From the NCBI GenBank assembly GCA_040830725.1, contig JBFOMG010000009.1:184226-248225 (forward strand): a stretch of 64,000 bases of DNA, given 5' to 3'. The notes under the pieces were generated by a model. The model was not told the origin of the DNA and ran no database searches. It was given only the letters and a program-made list of their open reading frames with translations. This DNA comes from JAWKWH01 sp040830725 (lineage in GTDB: Bacteria > Pseudomonadota > Alphaproteobacteria > Rhizobiales > Rhizobiaceae). Shown here piece after piece: positions 41,432-49,702 of the stretch (position 1 is its first letter; each line of letters starts with the position of its first letter). A program made the position numbers and the translations under genes.

Positions 41432-42431
41432 GATGGAAATCGTGCCAGTCAACAAACTGTCGCAACCCGTCGCGTAACGGGGTTTTAGGTTCGAAGCCGA
41501 AATCCCGCGTCAAGGGACTGATATCCGCAAATGTCTGATAGACGTCGCCTGCCTGCATGCCACGGTCGTTGCGAATGGCTTTTCGCCCAATCAGGTCTTC
41601 AAGCGTACCAATCAGTGTTTCCAGCATCTCTGGCCGGTGATTACCGATGTTGTAGAGGCGGTAGGGATGCCCGGGAACGGCGCCATTATCGTTTTGCGCA
41701 TCAGCTTGCGGCGACAGCAATACACGGCAGGTCCCCTCAGCAACGTCATCGACATAGGTAAAATCGCGTTTGAGGTTTCCACGGTTGAAGACGTCGATCG
41801 GAAGGCCTGCCTTGATCGCCTCGGTAAACAGGTAAACCGCCATATCCGGCCGGCCCCAAGGCCCGTAGACCGTAAAGTAGCGCAAGCCGGTGACCGGAAA
41901 ACCGTAAAGGTGGCAATAGGCGTGGGCGACAAGTTCATTGGACCGCTTGGTCGCTGCGTACAGGCTGATGGGCCGGTCGACCGGGTCTCCGACGCGATAT
42001 GGAGTGTCTGGATTGTTTCCGTAAACCGAGCTTGAGCTGGCAAAGACCAAATGATCGATGTTGCGGTGCCTGCAGCCCTCCAGCACGTTCAAAAACGCGG
42101 TCGAATTGGCGTCATTGTATGCATGCGGGTGATCGATTGAGTAGCGAACGCCGGGTTGTGCAGCCAGATGAAGGACCTTTGCGGGATTGACATCAGAAAA
42201 AAGAGCTTCGGTACCCGATCGGTCGGAAAGGTCCAGTTTCACGAATGAAAACCGGGCTTTGCTCTCCAACAGCGCCAACCTCGCGCGCTTCAACTCGGGA
42301 CTGTAGTAGTCATTCAAACTATCGACACCGATTACGTCAGCGCCTTGCTCCAGCAAACGTGAGACAGTGTGAAAACCGATAAACCCGGCAGCACCGGTCA
42401 CCAATATTCTAGCTTTATGCTGGTCGCTCAC
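41418..42431 (-). CDS. lpsL: UDP-glucuronate 4-epimerase (LpsL-type)
   Basis: A 337-residue extended short-chain dehydrogenase. NAD-binding motif is VTGAAGFIGFHTVSRLLEQG; the active-site Ser and YxxxK are in FASSSSVYG and SLYAATKRSNEL. The lines PYRVGDPVDRPISLYAATKR and FTVYGPWGRPDMAVYLFTEA are typical of UDP-glucuronate 4-epimerases, which make UDP-galacturonate. UDP-glucose 6-dehydrogenase, which makes its substrate, is divergently encoded next door. It is the first gene of the operon that ends with the ABC transporter. Confidence 0.88.
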   Translation of the reverse strand: MSDQHKARILVTGAAGFIGFHTVSRLLEQGADVIGVDSLNDYYSPELKRARLALLESKARFSFVKLDLSDRSGTEALFSDVNPAKVLHLAAQPGVRYSIDHPHAYNDANSTAFLNVLEGCRHRNIDHLVFASSSSVYGNNPDTPYRVGDPVDRPISLYAATKRSNELVAHAYCHLYGFPVTGLRYFTVYGPWGRPDMAVYLFTEAIKAGLPIDVFNRGNLKRDFTYVDDVAEGTCRVLLSPQADAQNDNGAVPGHPYRLYNIGNHRPEMLETLIGTLEDLIGRKAIRNDRGMQAGDVYQTFADISPLTRDFGFEPKTPLRDGLRQFVDWHDFHHGKA

Positions 42432-42615
42432 CTATTCACCGCCAATTGAGGTCTGTCATACTTTCGACGAATTAGACCGGGTAAGGGTTCGGCAGCCTAT
42501 TGGCAAGGTTTGTGTGGATGACTATCTGAGGTTTCACAAGCCGAAAAATGTTTGGCCAGTAGGGGTTTGCTGTGGTTAGGTTTCGGCGGGATCGTAAACA
42601 AGGGTATCCAGACCA

Positions 42616-43983
42616 GTGAAAATTACAATAATTGGAACCGGCTATGTCGGTCTCGTGACTGGCGTTTGCATATCGGAGTTCGGGTTTGACGTTACCTGCG
42701 TCGACCACGACGAGAGCAAAATAGCTGATCTGCGCAACAATATCTGTCCGATCTATGAGCCAAGTGTTGAGCAGATGTTACGCACGAACTCATCAGCGCA
42801 ACGCCTTCAATTTACAACAGATATTGCTTCTGCTGCATCGGATGCCGATGTCATTTTCATTGCGGTCGGAACGCCCTCGAAGGAAGGTGGTGACGAAATT
42901 GATCTCAGCTACCTTTTTGGTGCTGTTGAAGACGTTTGTCCGCACCTCAAGCAAGGCGCCGTCGTCATTGTCAAATGTACAGCCATTGCCGGTACCGCAT
43001 CCAAAGTCCGTGAAAAGATTGCGGCTTTGCGCCCTGATCTCGACTTTTCGGTGGTCAGCAATCCTGAATTTCTCCGCGAAGGGTCTGCGGTCGATGATTT
43101 CATGAAGCCTGACCGGGTCGTAATCGGTGCCCATGATGAACGCGGCCGCGAAGTAGCCGAACAAATCTACCGGCCACTCAAACTGCAGAGCACGCCATTC
43201 CGCCTGACATCACTGGAAGATGCCGAATTGGCAAAATATGCGTCCAACGCATTTCTTGCCCTGAAGGTGACCTTCATCAACGAAATTGCCGATCTGTGCG
43301 AGAAAACCGGCGCAAATGTCATGGAAGTCGCTGATATTATGGGGTTGGACGAGAGGATCGGCGACCGGTTTTTGCGCGCCGGGCCGGGATTTGGCGGCTC
43401 GTGCTTTCCCAAAGACAGCCGGGCATTGATGGCGTTTGCCAAGGAAGCCGGTGCGCCGCAGCGTCTTGTTGAAACGGCCATTGATGTGAATGAAAACCGC
43501 AAATTGCAGATGGCTAAACGCATATTGGATGCACTTGGCAAAGAGCCTGCCGGAAAGACCGTTTCCTTGTTGGGCGTGGCTTTTAAACCCGATACGGATG
43601 ATGTCAGAGAAGCGCCGGCATTGAGTATCATCGAGACGCTGACCGACGCCGGTGTGAATGTCCGTGCGTTTGATCCGCAGGCGAAGCGCGACGGCGAACC
43701 GGCGTTGCAGAAGGTTGTCTGGTGCGGAGACCCCTACGAAGCGGCAGAAAATTCGGATGCCGTTGTCATTGCGACCGAGTGGAATGTGCTTCGCGCTTTG
43801 GATCTGGACCGGTTGCGAACAGCAGTGTCCGAGCCACTGATGATCGATTTGCGAAACGTCCACAGGCGCAAAGAGCCAGCAAAATACGGCTTCAAATACA
43901 TAAGTATCGGCCGTTCTGTTGCCGAAGCCTCGTTTGATGCTTCCGAACTGGACCGGCCCGAGCTGCGGGTGGTATCCGGATAA
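42616..43983 (+). CDS. ugd: UDP-glucose 6-dehydrogenase
   Basis: A 455-residue enzyme that oxidises UDP-glucose to UDP-glucuronate with NAD. The N-terminal Rossmann motif is IIGTGYVGLVTGVCISEFGF, the catalytic cysteine lies in GPGFGGSCFPKDSRAL, and the C-terminal domain has VSLLGVAFKPDTDDVREAPA. The GTG start at 42616 has AAGGG about 10 bases upstream. The 184-base gap to lpsL (42432-42615) must hold both divergent promoters; no operator was recognised. The carbamoyltransferase gene follows after 22 bases. Confidence 0.95.
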   Translation: MKITIIGTGYVGLVTGVCISEFGFDVTCVDHDESKIADLRNNICPIYEPSVEQMLRTNSSAQRLQFTTDIASAASDADVIFIAVGTPSKEGGDEIDLSYLFGAVEDVCPHLKQGAVVIVKCTAIAGTASKVREKIAALRPDLDFSVVSNPEFLREGSAVDDFMKPDRVVIGAHDERGREVAEQIYRPLKLQSTPFRLTSLEDAELAKYASNAFLALKVTFINEIADLCEKTGANVMEVADIMGLDERIGDRFLRAGPGFGGSCFPKDSRALMAFAKEAGAPQRLVETAIDVNENRKLQMAKRILDALGKEPAGKTVSLLGVAFKPDTDDVREAPALSIIETLTDAGVNVRAFDPQAKRDGEPALQKVVWCGDPYEAAENSDAVVIATEWNVLRALDLDRLRTAVSEPLMIDLRNVHRRKEPAKYGFKYISIGRSVAEASFDASELDRPELRVVSG

Positions 43984-44005
43984 AGAACTCCGGACCTGAA
44001 ATTTC

Positions 44006-45565
44006 ATGAAAGTCTTCGCCTACAAACCGGGCCACGATGGCCATGTTGCGCTGATCGATGACGGCCGATTGGCTTTTTCCATAGAGGCTGAAAAGGATTC
44101 CGGGCCACGCTATGCGCCAGTCACAAACGAACTGCTGTTTCACGGACTGGCCAAAGCAGGCGGCTCCATTGACGTGGTTGCGACTTCCGGGTGGATGAAG
44201 TCATTTCGGCCGATGGCCGATCCGATCGGTTCGGGATATTTCGGTGCAGATACGAGTGGAAATACCGACGTTGCGTCGCAGCTTGCCGGCAAAGCTGTTC
44301 GGCATTTTTCATCTTCCCATGAGCGATCACACATCATCGGCAGTTACGCCATGTCGCCATGGCCGCAAGACGAGCCTTGCTACGCGCTGGTATGGGAGGG
44401 CGTCATCGGCGCGTTCTACCATGTAGACGAGAATCTCAACGTTACCCACCTCGGCACACCTATGACCGGACCCGGTCACAAATACGGTTTCCTTTACGGT
44501 CTTGCTGATCCGGCTTACCCGGCTGACGCGCGAAAATCACGCCGCGAGGATGCGGGAAAACTGATGGCGATTGCCGGTTTTGGCGAGGAAAAGCCAGAAT
44601 CAGCTGAGGAGCGGGCATTGATTGGCCGGTTGATCGACTGGGATGCAGAAAAAGCCCCGCTGAGAAAGTCAGATTTCGTCGATACGCCGTTCTTCAATAT
44701 CGGTCTTGAAAACCAGGCTTTTCGAGATTTGGCGCGCCGCTTTCAAACCGAGATATTTGAACGTTTCCGGCAATATGCGGAACAAAATCTCACCGATCGA
44801 TTGCCGCTTCTCATATCTGGTGGCTGCGGGCTCAATTGCGACTGGAATTCCATGTGGCGTGGATCGGGTTTGTTCAAAGACACGTTTGTACAGCCATGCG
44901 CCAATGATTCCGGTTCTGCGATCGGTACCGCGGTGGATGCGATGTTTCACCACACCGGGAACGCAAAGCTGGAATGGTCGGTTTATGCAGGCGAAGAGTT
45001 TATTTTCGATGATGCGGACCTGTCCGGTTTTGAAGCGGTTCCGATGGAAATCGGTGACATTTCAAACCGGCTGGCTGACGGCGCAGTGTTTGCCTGGGTT
45101 CAGGGCAAGTATGAAATCGGACCGCGAGCACTTGGCAATCGTTCGCTCATCGCCGCGCCATTCACGACCGAAACCCACACCAGGTTGAATGCGATCAAGA
45201 AACGGGAAGGATTTCGCCCGATCGCGCCAATTTTAATGGAAGAAGAACTTGATCGCCTGTTTGAGCACCACGGCCCAAGTCCGCACATGCTGTATTTTCA
45301 GAAAGTAAAAACGGAATCTTTGAAAGCCGTGACCCATGTCGACGGCTCGGCGCGGGCCCAAACGGTAACGCAAGATCAGAATGCTGCGATGTACGCACTA
45401 TTGTCGGCCTTCAAAAAAAAGACCGGTTACGGCGTATTGTGCAACACATCACTCAATTTCAGCGGCAAGGGATTCATCAACCGGCTGAGTGATCTGGCAA
45501 AATACGCCCGCGACACGGGCCTTGATGGCTTTGTCGCGGGCGATACGCTTTACCGCAAAATCTGA
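44006..45565 (+). CDS. Carbamoyltransferase, NodU/CmcH family
   Basis: A 519-residue enzyme of the family that moves a carbamoyl group from carbamoyl phosphate onto a hydroxyl of a sugar or other acceptor. The Kae1-like first part has HDGHVALIDDG near residue 9, SSHERSHIIGSYAMSPW near residue 107 (the H-x3-H iron or metal site), and LLISGGCGLNCDWNSMW near residue 268. The YrdC-like C-terminal part has WVQGKYEIGPRALGNRSLIA and FRPIAPILMEE. It is shorter than NodU and TobZ (about 560-570). It is downstream of ugd and next to glycosyltransferases, so a glycan or glycoside acceptor is likely. Its stop abuts the hppD stop. Confidence 0.9.
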   Translation: MKVFAYKPGHDGHVALIDDGRLAFSIEAEKDSGPRYAPVTNELLFHGLAKAGGSIDVVATSGWMKSFRPMADPIGSGYFGADTSGNTDVASQLAGKAVRHFSSSHERSHIIGSYAMSPWPQDEPCYALVWEGVIGAFYHVDENLNVTHLGTPMTGPGHKYGFLYGLADPAYPADARKSRREDAGKLMAIAGFGEEKPESAEERALIGRLIDWDAEKAPLRKSDFVDTPFFNIGLENQAFRDLARRFQTEIFERFRQYAEQNLTDRLPLLISGGCGLNCDWNSMWRGSGLFKDTFVQPCANDSGSAIGTAVDAMFHHTGNAKLEWSVYAGEEFIFDDADLSGFEAVPMEIGDISNRLADGAVFAWVQGKYEIGPRALGNRSLIAAPFTTETHTRLNAIKKREGFRPIAPILMEEELDRLFEHHGPSPHMLYFQKVKTESLKAVTHVDGSARAQTVTQDQNAAMYALLSAFKKKTGYGVLCNTSLNFSGKGFINRLSDLAKYARDTGLDGFVAGDTLYRKI

Positions 45566-46678
45566 CTATTCGGCAGCATCAAGCGAGATTTCGCCCGTCT
45601 CGATCTGCTCACGTTCGATCGACTCGAAAAGAGCGCGGAAATTGCCTTCGCCGAAGCCGTTGTCGCCCTTCCTCTGGATAAACTCGAAGAATATCGGACC
45701 GATCACGGTCTTGGAAAAGATCTGCAGCAGGATCTTCGTCTCGCCGCCGCCAACGACACCCTCTCCATCAATAAGGATGCCGTGTTTGGCCATGCGATCG
45801 AGTGGCTCTTTGTGATCGTGAACGCGCTCGACCGACATGTCGTAGTAGGTTTTTGGCGGCCCGGGCATGAATTTCAAACCGTTGTCCGCAAGCCGGTCCG
45901 TTGCATCATAAATGTGCTCTGTGCCGACGGCGATGTGTTGAATGCCTTCGCCCTTGTATTTGCGCAGATAGGATTCAATCTGGCTTTTGTCATCTGTCGA
46001 TTCATTCAGCGGGATGCGAATTTTTCCGCACGGTGACGTGATCGCCCGGCTGACAAGCCCGGTCAGCTTGCCTTCGATGTCGAAGAAGTGGATCTGGTGG
46101 AAGTTGAACAGTTCACGATAAAACGCCCACCACTTGTCAATGTTTCCCCTGAACACATTGTGGGTCAGGTGATCTAGGTAATAGAAACCGACTCCCTCCG
46201 GCTTGGGATCACGTTCTGTCAGCCACTCAAACTCGGCATCGTAGGCTGAGCCCTTTTCGCCATACTTGTCGATGAAATAGAGCAGCGAGCCGCCAATGCC
46301 GACGATCGCCGGTGCATCGAGTGTTTTGTCATCCCCTGTGTATGGTTCGGCACCTTTGGCAACAGCGTGTTCGTAGGCTTTGCGTGCATCCACCACGCGC
46401 CAGGCCATCGACGGCGCGCACGGGCCGTGCTCAGCGACAAAGCGACTGGCAAAGGAGCCCTTCTCGGCGTTCAGTATGTAATTGACATCGCCCTGACGCC
46501 AAACAGTGATGTTTTTTGTCCTGTGCTTTGCGACCGGGACGTAACCCATCCTGGTGAAAAGGCTTTCCAATTCTTTCGGCTCAGGATGCGCAAATTCAAC
46601 GAATTCAAAACCGTCGGTTCCGGCGGGATTCTGCTCGGAAATCTCAGCTGCCGGTGCATTGTGCGGGAACGGACCCAT
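45566..46678 (-). CDS. hppD: 4-hydroxyphenylpyruvate dioxygenase
   Basis: A 370-residue Fe(II) enzyme that turns 4-hydroxyphenylpyruvate into homogentisate in tyrosine breakdown. The two-VOC-domain fold is seen from GTDGFEFVEFAHPEPKEL onward. Iron ligands are the first His of YYLDHLTHNVFRG, the His of EGIQHIAVG, and the Glu of IFFEFIQRKGDNGFG. The ATG at 46678 (MGPFPHNAPAAEI) has GGGAG 8 bases upstream and fits the family N-terminus. An ATG at 46711 has no such site. It is divergent from an Lrp/AsnC regulator that may control it. Confidence 0.96.
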   Translation of the reverse strand: MGPFPHNAPAAEISEQNPAGTDGFEFVEFAHPEPKELESLFTRMGYVPVAKHRTKNITVWRQGDVNYILNAEKGSFASRFVAEHGPCAPSMAWRVVDARKAYEHAVAKGAEPYTGDDKTLDAPAIVGIGGSLLYFIDKYGEKGSAYDAEFEWLTERDPKPEGVGFYYLDHLTHNVFRGNIDKWWAFYRELFNFHQIHFFDIEGKLTGLVSRAITSPCGKIRIPLNESTDDKSQIESYLRKYKGEGIQHIAVGTEHIYDATDRLADNGLKFMPGPPKTYYDMSVERVHDHKEPLDRMAKHGILIDGEGVVGGGETKILLQIFSKTVIGPIFFEFIQRKGDNGFGEGNFRALFESIEREQIETGEISLDAAE

Positions 46679-46806
46679 GTTGATACTCCCTCGATAAGTG
46701 TTGTTCGCCATTATCGCTCACATTTCGCGCAATATGTTTGCAATGTATGCCCTTATTTGTCTATTTGTGCAGATAATGTGCGTAGCTTAGCAGAAAGACG
46801 AGAGAA

Positions 46807-47274
46807 ATGAGCATCGACATATTTGACCGGAAAATTCTGGCGGCGCTTCAATCCGACGGCCGCCTGACAAATGCAGAACTATCCGAGAAGATTAATTTGT
46901 CGCCTTCGCAATGTTCCCGGCGACGCTCGCAACTGGAGGCCAATGGCTACATTGAAGGCTATCAGGCACTTCTGAACCGCGAAAAACTCGGATTCGGCTT
47001 CATTAATGTCATCACAGTGACACTGGCGACCCACAACCGCGACAATGCGCAGAAATTTGCCAGACTGATCCAAAACCTTCCGGAAGTGATGGAAGCGCAC
47101 GCCTTGACCGGAGAGATGGATTATTTCGTCAAGGTCGTGACGCCGGACCTGAAGGCGCTGTCCGAATTCGTCAATGATGTGCTTTTGCCGCACGAATCCG
47201 TTCAACACGTCAAAACGGCAATTGTTCTCGAGACGGTGAAGGAAGGGTTTTCGCTTCCCGTCAGGGCGAGTTAG
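46807..47274 (+). CDS. Lrp/AsnC-family regulator
   Basis: A 155-residue regulator with N-terminal helix-turn-helix (DRKILAALQSDGRLTNAELS, INLSPSQCSRRRSQLEANGY) and C-terminal RAM ligand-binding domain (LPEVMEAHALTGEMDYFVKV). It is divergent from hppD, and its stop overlaps that of the decarboxylase gene, with which it is convergent. It likely senses an aromatic amino acid or its keto acid and controls hppD. The 128-base gap between it and hppD is AT-rich, and no dyad was firmly recognised. Confidence 0.9.
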   Translation: MSIDIFDRKILAALQSDGRLTNAELSEKINLSPSQCSRRRSQLEANGYIEGYQALLNREKLGFGFINVITVTLATHNRDNAQKFARLIQNLPEVMEAHALTGEMDYFVKVVTPDLKALSEFVNDVLLPHESVQHVKTAIVLETVKEGFSLPVRAS

Positions 47275-48686
47275 CTGCCCATTTTTCCGGCCATCTCGAC
47301 GATCACATCGTACGCAAAATCAACATCTTCCTGCTGCGCACTGAAGGCCCCGGCCTGAAAACGGATAACGGTCTGATTATCAACCTTGGTCTGCGTGAGG
47401 TAAATCCGGCCATCATCATTGATCGCATTGATCAGCGCCAGATTATGGTCGTTGAAATTGTCCACCCCATCCGGTTCATGGCGGAAACTGAACAAAGACA
47501 GGACCGGATCGGTGACAATGCGAAAATCATTTGTTGCGGCAATGCGATCAGCCAGCGCTCTCGACCAGGTCACGTGGTTCCTGATCATGCTGCGCAAATT
47601 TTCCAATCCATGTGCGCGTATCAGAAACCATATTTTGAGTGCCCGGAACCGGCGGCCCAACGGTACCGACCACTCCGAGTAATTGATCAGCCCGTCATGT
47701 CCGTGCGTTTTCAAATATTCCGGCTGGATCGCAAGCGTGCGTACGAGATCATCTGCATTGCGAACGAAATGAGCAGAACAATCGAATTGCACGCCGAGCC
47801 ATTTGTGCGGGTTGAAGACAACTGAATCTGCCTGTTCTACACCTGTCCAGAGATCTCGAAATTCAGGGCAGATCATCGCCGAGCCAGCCCAGGCTGCGTC
47901 GACGTGAACGTAGAGATTGTGATTTCGCGCGACCTCGCACACTGCGGTTATGTTGTCGCTGGATCCGGTGCTGGTCCCGCCCGTGCAGGCAATTATACCG
48001 GCTGGCAGATAGCCGGCGTCGAGATCAGCCTTGATTGCCGATGCAAGCGCATCCGTATCCATGGAACGCAGCGGACCTGACGTCGGGATGCGGACCAGGT
48101 TTTCCTGACCGATACCTGACACCCATATTGCGCGGTCGACTGATGTATGGACCTGATCTGACGCGTAAATGCGAAGCGTTTTCTGTGCCGGGAGCCCTTG
48201 GGTGTTTCCGCTCCAGTTGAGTGCCCGCTCCCGCATGGTCAGCACGGCACACAAGGTAGCTGATGACGCCGAATCCTGGATCACGCCGTCGAACCCGGCC
48301 GGCAGCCCAATGGCCTGGCGCAACCAGTCCATCATCTTCGTTTCAAGTTCGGTTGCCGCCGGAGATGTCTGCCACAACATGCATTGTGCAGCCATGGCAG
48401 AGGAAAGGTATTCCGCGATAACCGACTCGGGCGCGGCATTGGATGGGAAATAGGCAAAAAACCGAGGGTGATTCCAATGGGTCATGCCCGGCGGAATGAT
48501 CCGGTCGAAATCAGCAAATATGGCTTCGAAATCTTCGCCGTTTTCGGGCGGTTCATCCCCGATCAGTTTGGCAATGTCACCGGGTGAGGTTTGCGCACGA
48601 ACCGGCTTTTCGGGCAGCGATGCCCTGTAGTCCGCGCCCCAGTCAGCAGCCCGGTGTGACCATTTTCGAAAGTCTTCGTTGTCCAA
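47271..48686 (-). CDS. PLP-dependent aromatic-L-amino-acid decarboxylase, group II
   Basis: A 471-residue decarboxylase of the DOPA/tyrosine/tryptophan type. It has GMTHWNHPRFFAYFPSNAAP near residue 67, LWQTSPAATELETKMMDWL, HVDAAWAGSAMICPEFRDLW, and the PLP lysine in VVFNPHKWLGVQFDCSAHFV near residue 290. It would give tyramine, dopamine, phenylethylamine or tryptamine. It is the last gene of the operon with the two homoprotocatechuate dioxygenases (7-base gap), so an amine made from tyrosine or DOPA could be oxidised to an arylacetate that enters the pathway. Confidence 0.9.
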   Translation of the reverse strand: MDNEDFRKWSHRAADWGADYRASLPEKPVRAQTSPGDIAKLIGDEPPENGEDFEAIFADFDRIIPPGMTHWNHPRFFAYFPSNAAPESVIAEYLSSAMAAQCMLWQTSPAATELETKMMDWLRQAIGLPAGFDGVIQDSASSATLCAVLTMRERALNWSGNTQGLPAQKTLRIYASDQVHTSVDRAIWVSGIGQENLVRIPTSGPLRSMDTDALASAIKADLDAGYLPAGIIACTGGTSTGSSDNITAVCEVARNHNLYVHVDAAWAGSAMICPEFRDLWTGVEQADSVVFNPHKWLGVQFDCSAHFVRNADDLVRTLAIQPEYLKTHGHDGLINYSEWSVPLGRRFRALKIWFLIRAHGLENLRSMIRNHVTWSRALADRIAATNDFRIVTDPVLSLFSFRHEPDGVDNFNDHNLALINAINDDGRIYLTQTKVDNQTVIRFQAGAFSAQQEDVDFAYDVIVEMAGKMGS

Positions 48687-48693
48687 TGTACCC

Positions 48694-49674
48694 TCACGGC
48701 GCCACGATGGGTTGAGCTTTCAGATCTGGTTCCATGACTTCAATGCCATCGAACACCGATCCCTCTTCAAACCAGCTTCTTGGCGCCGGCGCTCCCCACA
48801 ACGTTTGTCGTTGGGGATCCTTTAGATCCCACTTGATCGGTTCATGGTCGGGATCAATGGTCTGGTAGTCGGAACAGTAGATTTCAATGCGGTTACCATC
48901 CGGGTCGCGGATGTAAAGAAAAAACGCATTGGAGATTCCGTGCCGACCAGGTCCGCGCTCGATATTTTCCAGGTAACCGGTTGTCGACATTAAATCGAGC
49001 AGTTCAATGATGTTGAGCGGTGTCGGCACCCAGAACGCGACGTGATGCAGGCGCGGGCCGCGGCCATTGGTAAAAGCCATGTCGTGCACACCGCCCTTGC
49101 GGTGGATCCACGCGGCCCAGAGCCTGCCGGTCTCTTCGTCCTCGGTATATTCGGTCACCCGGAATCCGATATCGTTGTAAAAAGAGACGGCATTGTCGAC
49201 ATGGGTGGAGAAACAGTTGAAGTGGTCGATCCTGAGCGGTTTCACACCGTGGTAGAGCTTGTAGTGCTGATGGATCGGCTCCAGCCGCTCCATCTGGAAA
49301 TAGAACTCCAATGGAATGCCTTGCGGATCACGTGAAAGCAGTGTCCGACCCTGAAACTGCCGTTCCACCCACTGACAAGGCAGCCCCCTGCCCTCCAGCC
49401 AGTCTTTGGCCTTGTCCAGATCATTCTCTGAATAGACTTTGAAGCCAAGCACGTTGACCACGGGGGTATCGCCCTTGATCAGCACGATGCAGTGATGGCC
49501 GCGTTCCTCCATCGCTCTCAGGTAGATGCGATTGCTGTCCTCATGAGTCACCTGCAGTCCCAGCGTGTCGGCATAAAATGCCTTGCTTGCAGCCAGATCA
49601 GTCACGACAAACTCAACATGGCTCAGTCGAACAATGTGAAAAGGCGGGTAGAGATTGGGGTCGGGTACTGGCAT
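48694..49674 (-). CDS. Homoprotocatechuate 2,3-dioxygenase, VOC (type I extradiol) form
   Basis: A 326-residue extradiol dioxygenase of the vicinal oxygen chelate fold that opens the ring of 3,4-dihydroxyphenylacetate. The metal ligands are H151 (LRIDHFN), H211 (RLHHVAF) and E264 (NRIEIYCSDY), with the second-sphere His of GGVHDMAF at about 197. The stretch IERGPGRHGISNAFFLYIRD is very close to the Brevibacterium and Arthrobacter enzymes. It is adjacent to a LigB-type enzyme for the same substrate. It is 28 bases from that gene and 7 from the decarboxylase gene. Confidence 0.92.
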   Translation of the reverse strand: MPVPDPNLYPPFHIVRLSHVEFVVTDLAASKAFYADTLGLQVTHEDSNRIYLRAMEERGHHCIVLIKGDTPVVNVLGFKVYSENDLDKAKDWLEGRGLPCQWVERQFQGRTLLSRDPQGIPLEFYFQMERLEPIHQHYKLYHGVKPLRIDHFNCFSTHVDNAVSFYNDIGFRVTEYTEDEETGRLWAAWIHRKGGVHDMAFTNGRGPRLHHVAFWVPTPLNIIELLDLMSTTGYLENIERGPGRHGISNAFFLYIRDPDGNRIEIYCSDYQTIDPDHEPIKWDLKDPQRQTLWGAPAPRSWFEEGSVFDGIEVMEPDLKAQPIVAP

Positions 49675-49702
49675 GTGATCTCCTCAAGAGAGGTTGTAGT
49701 GG

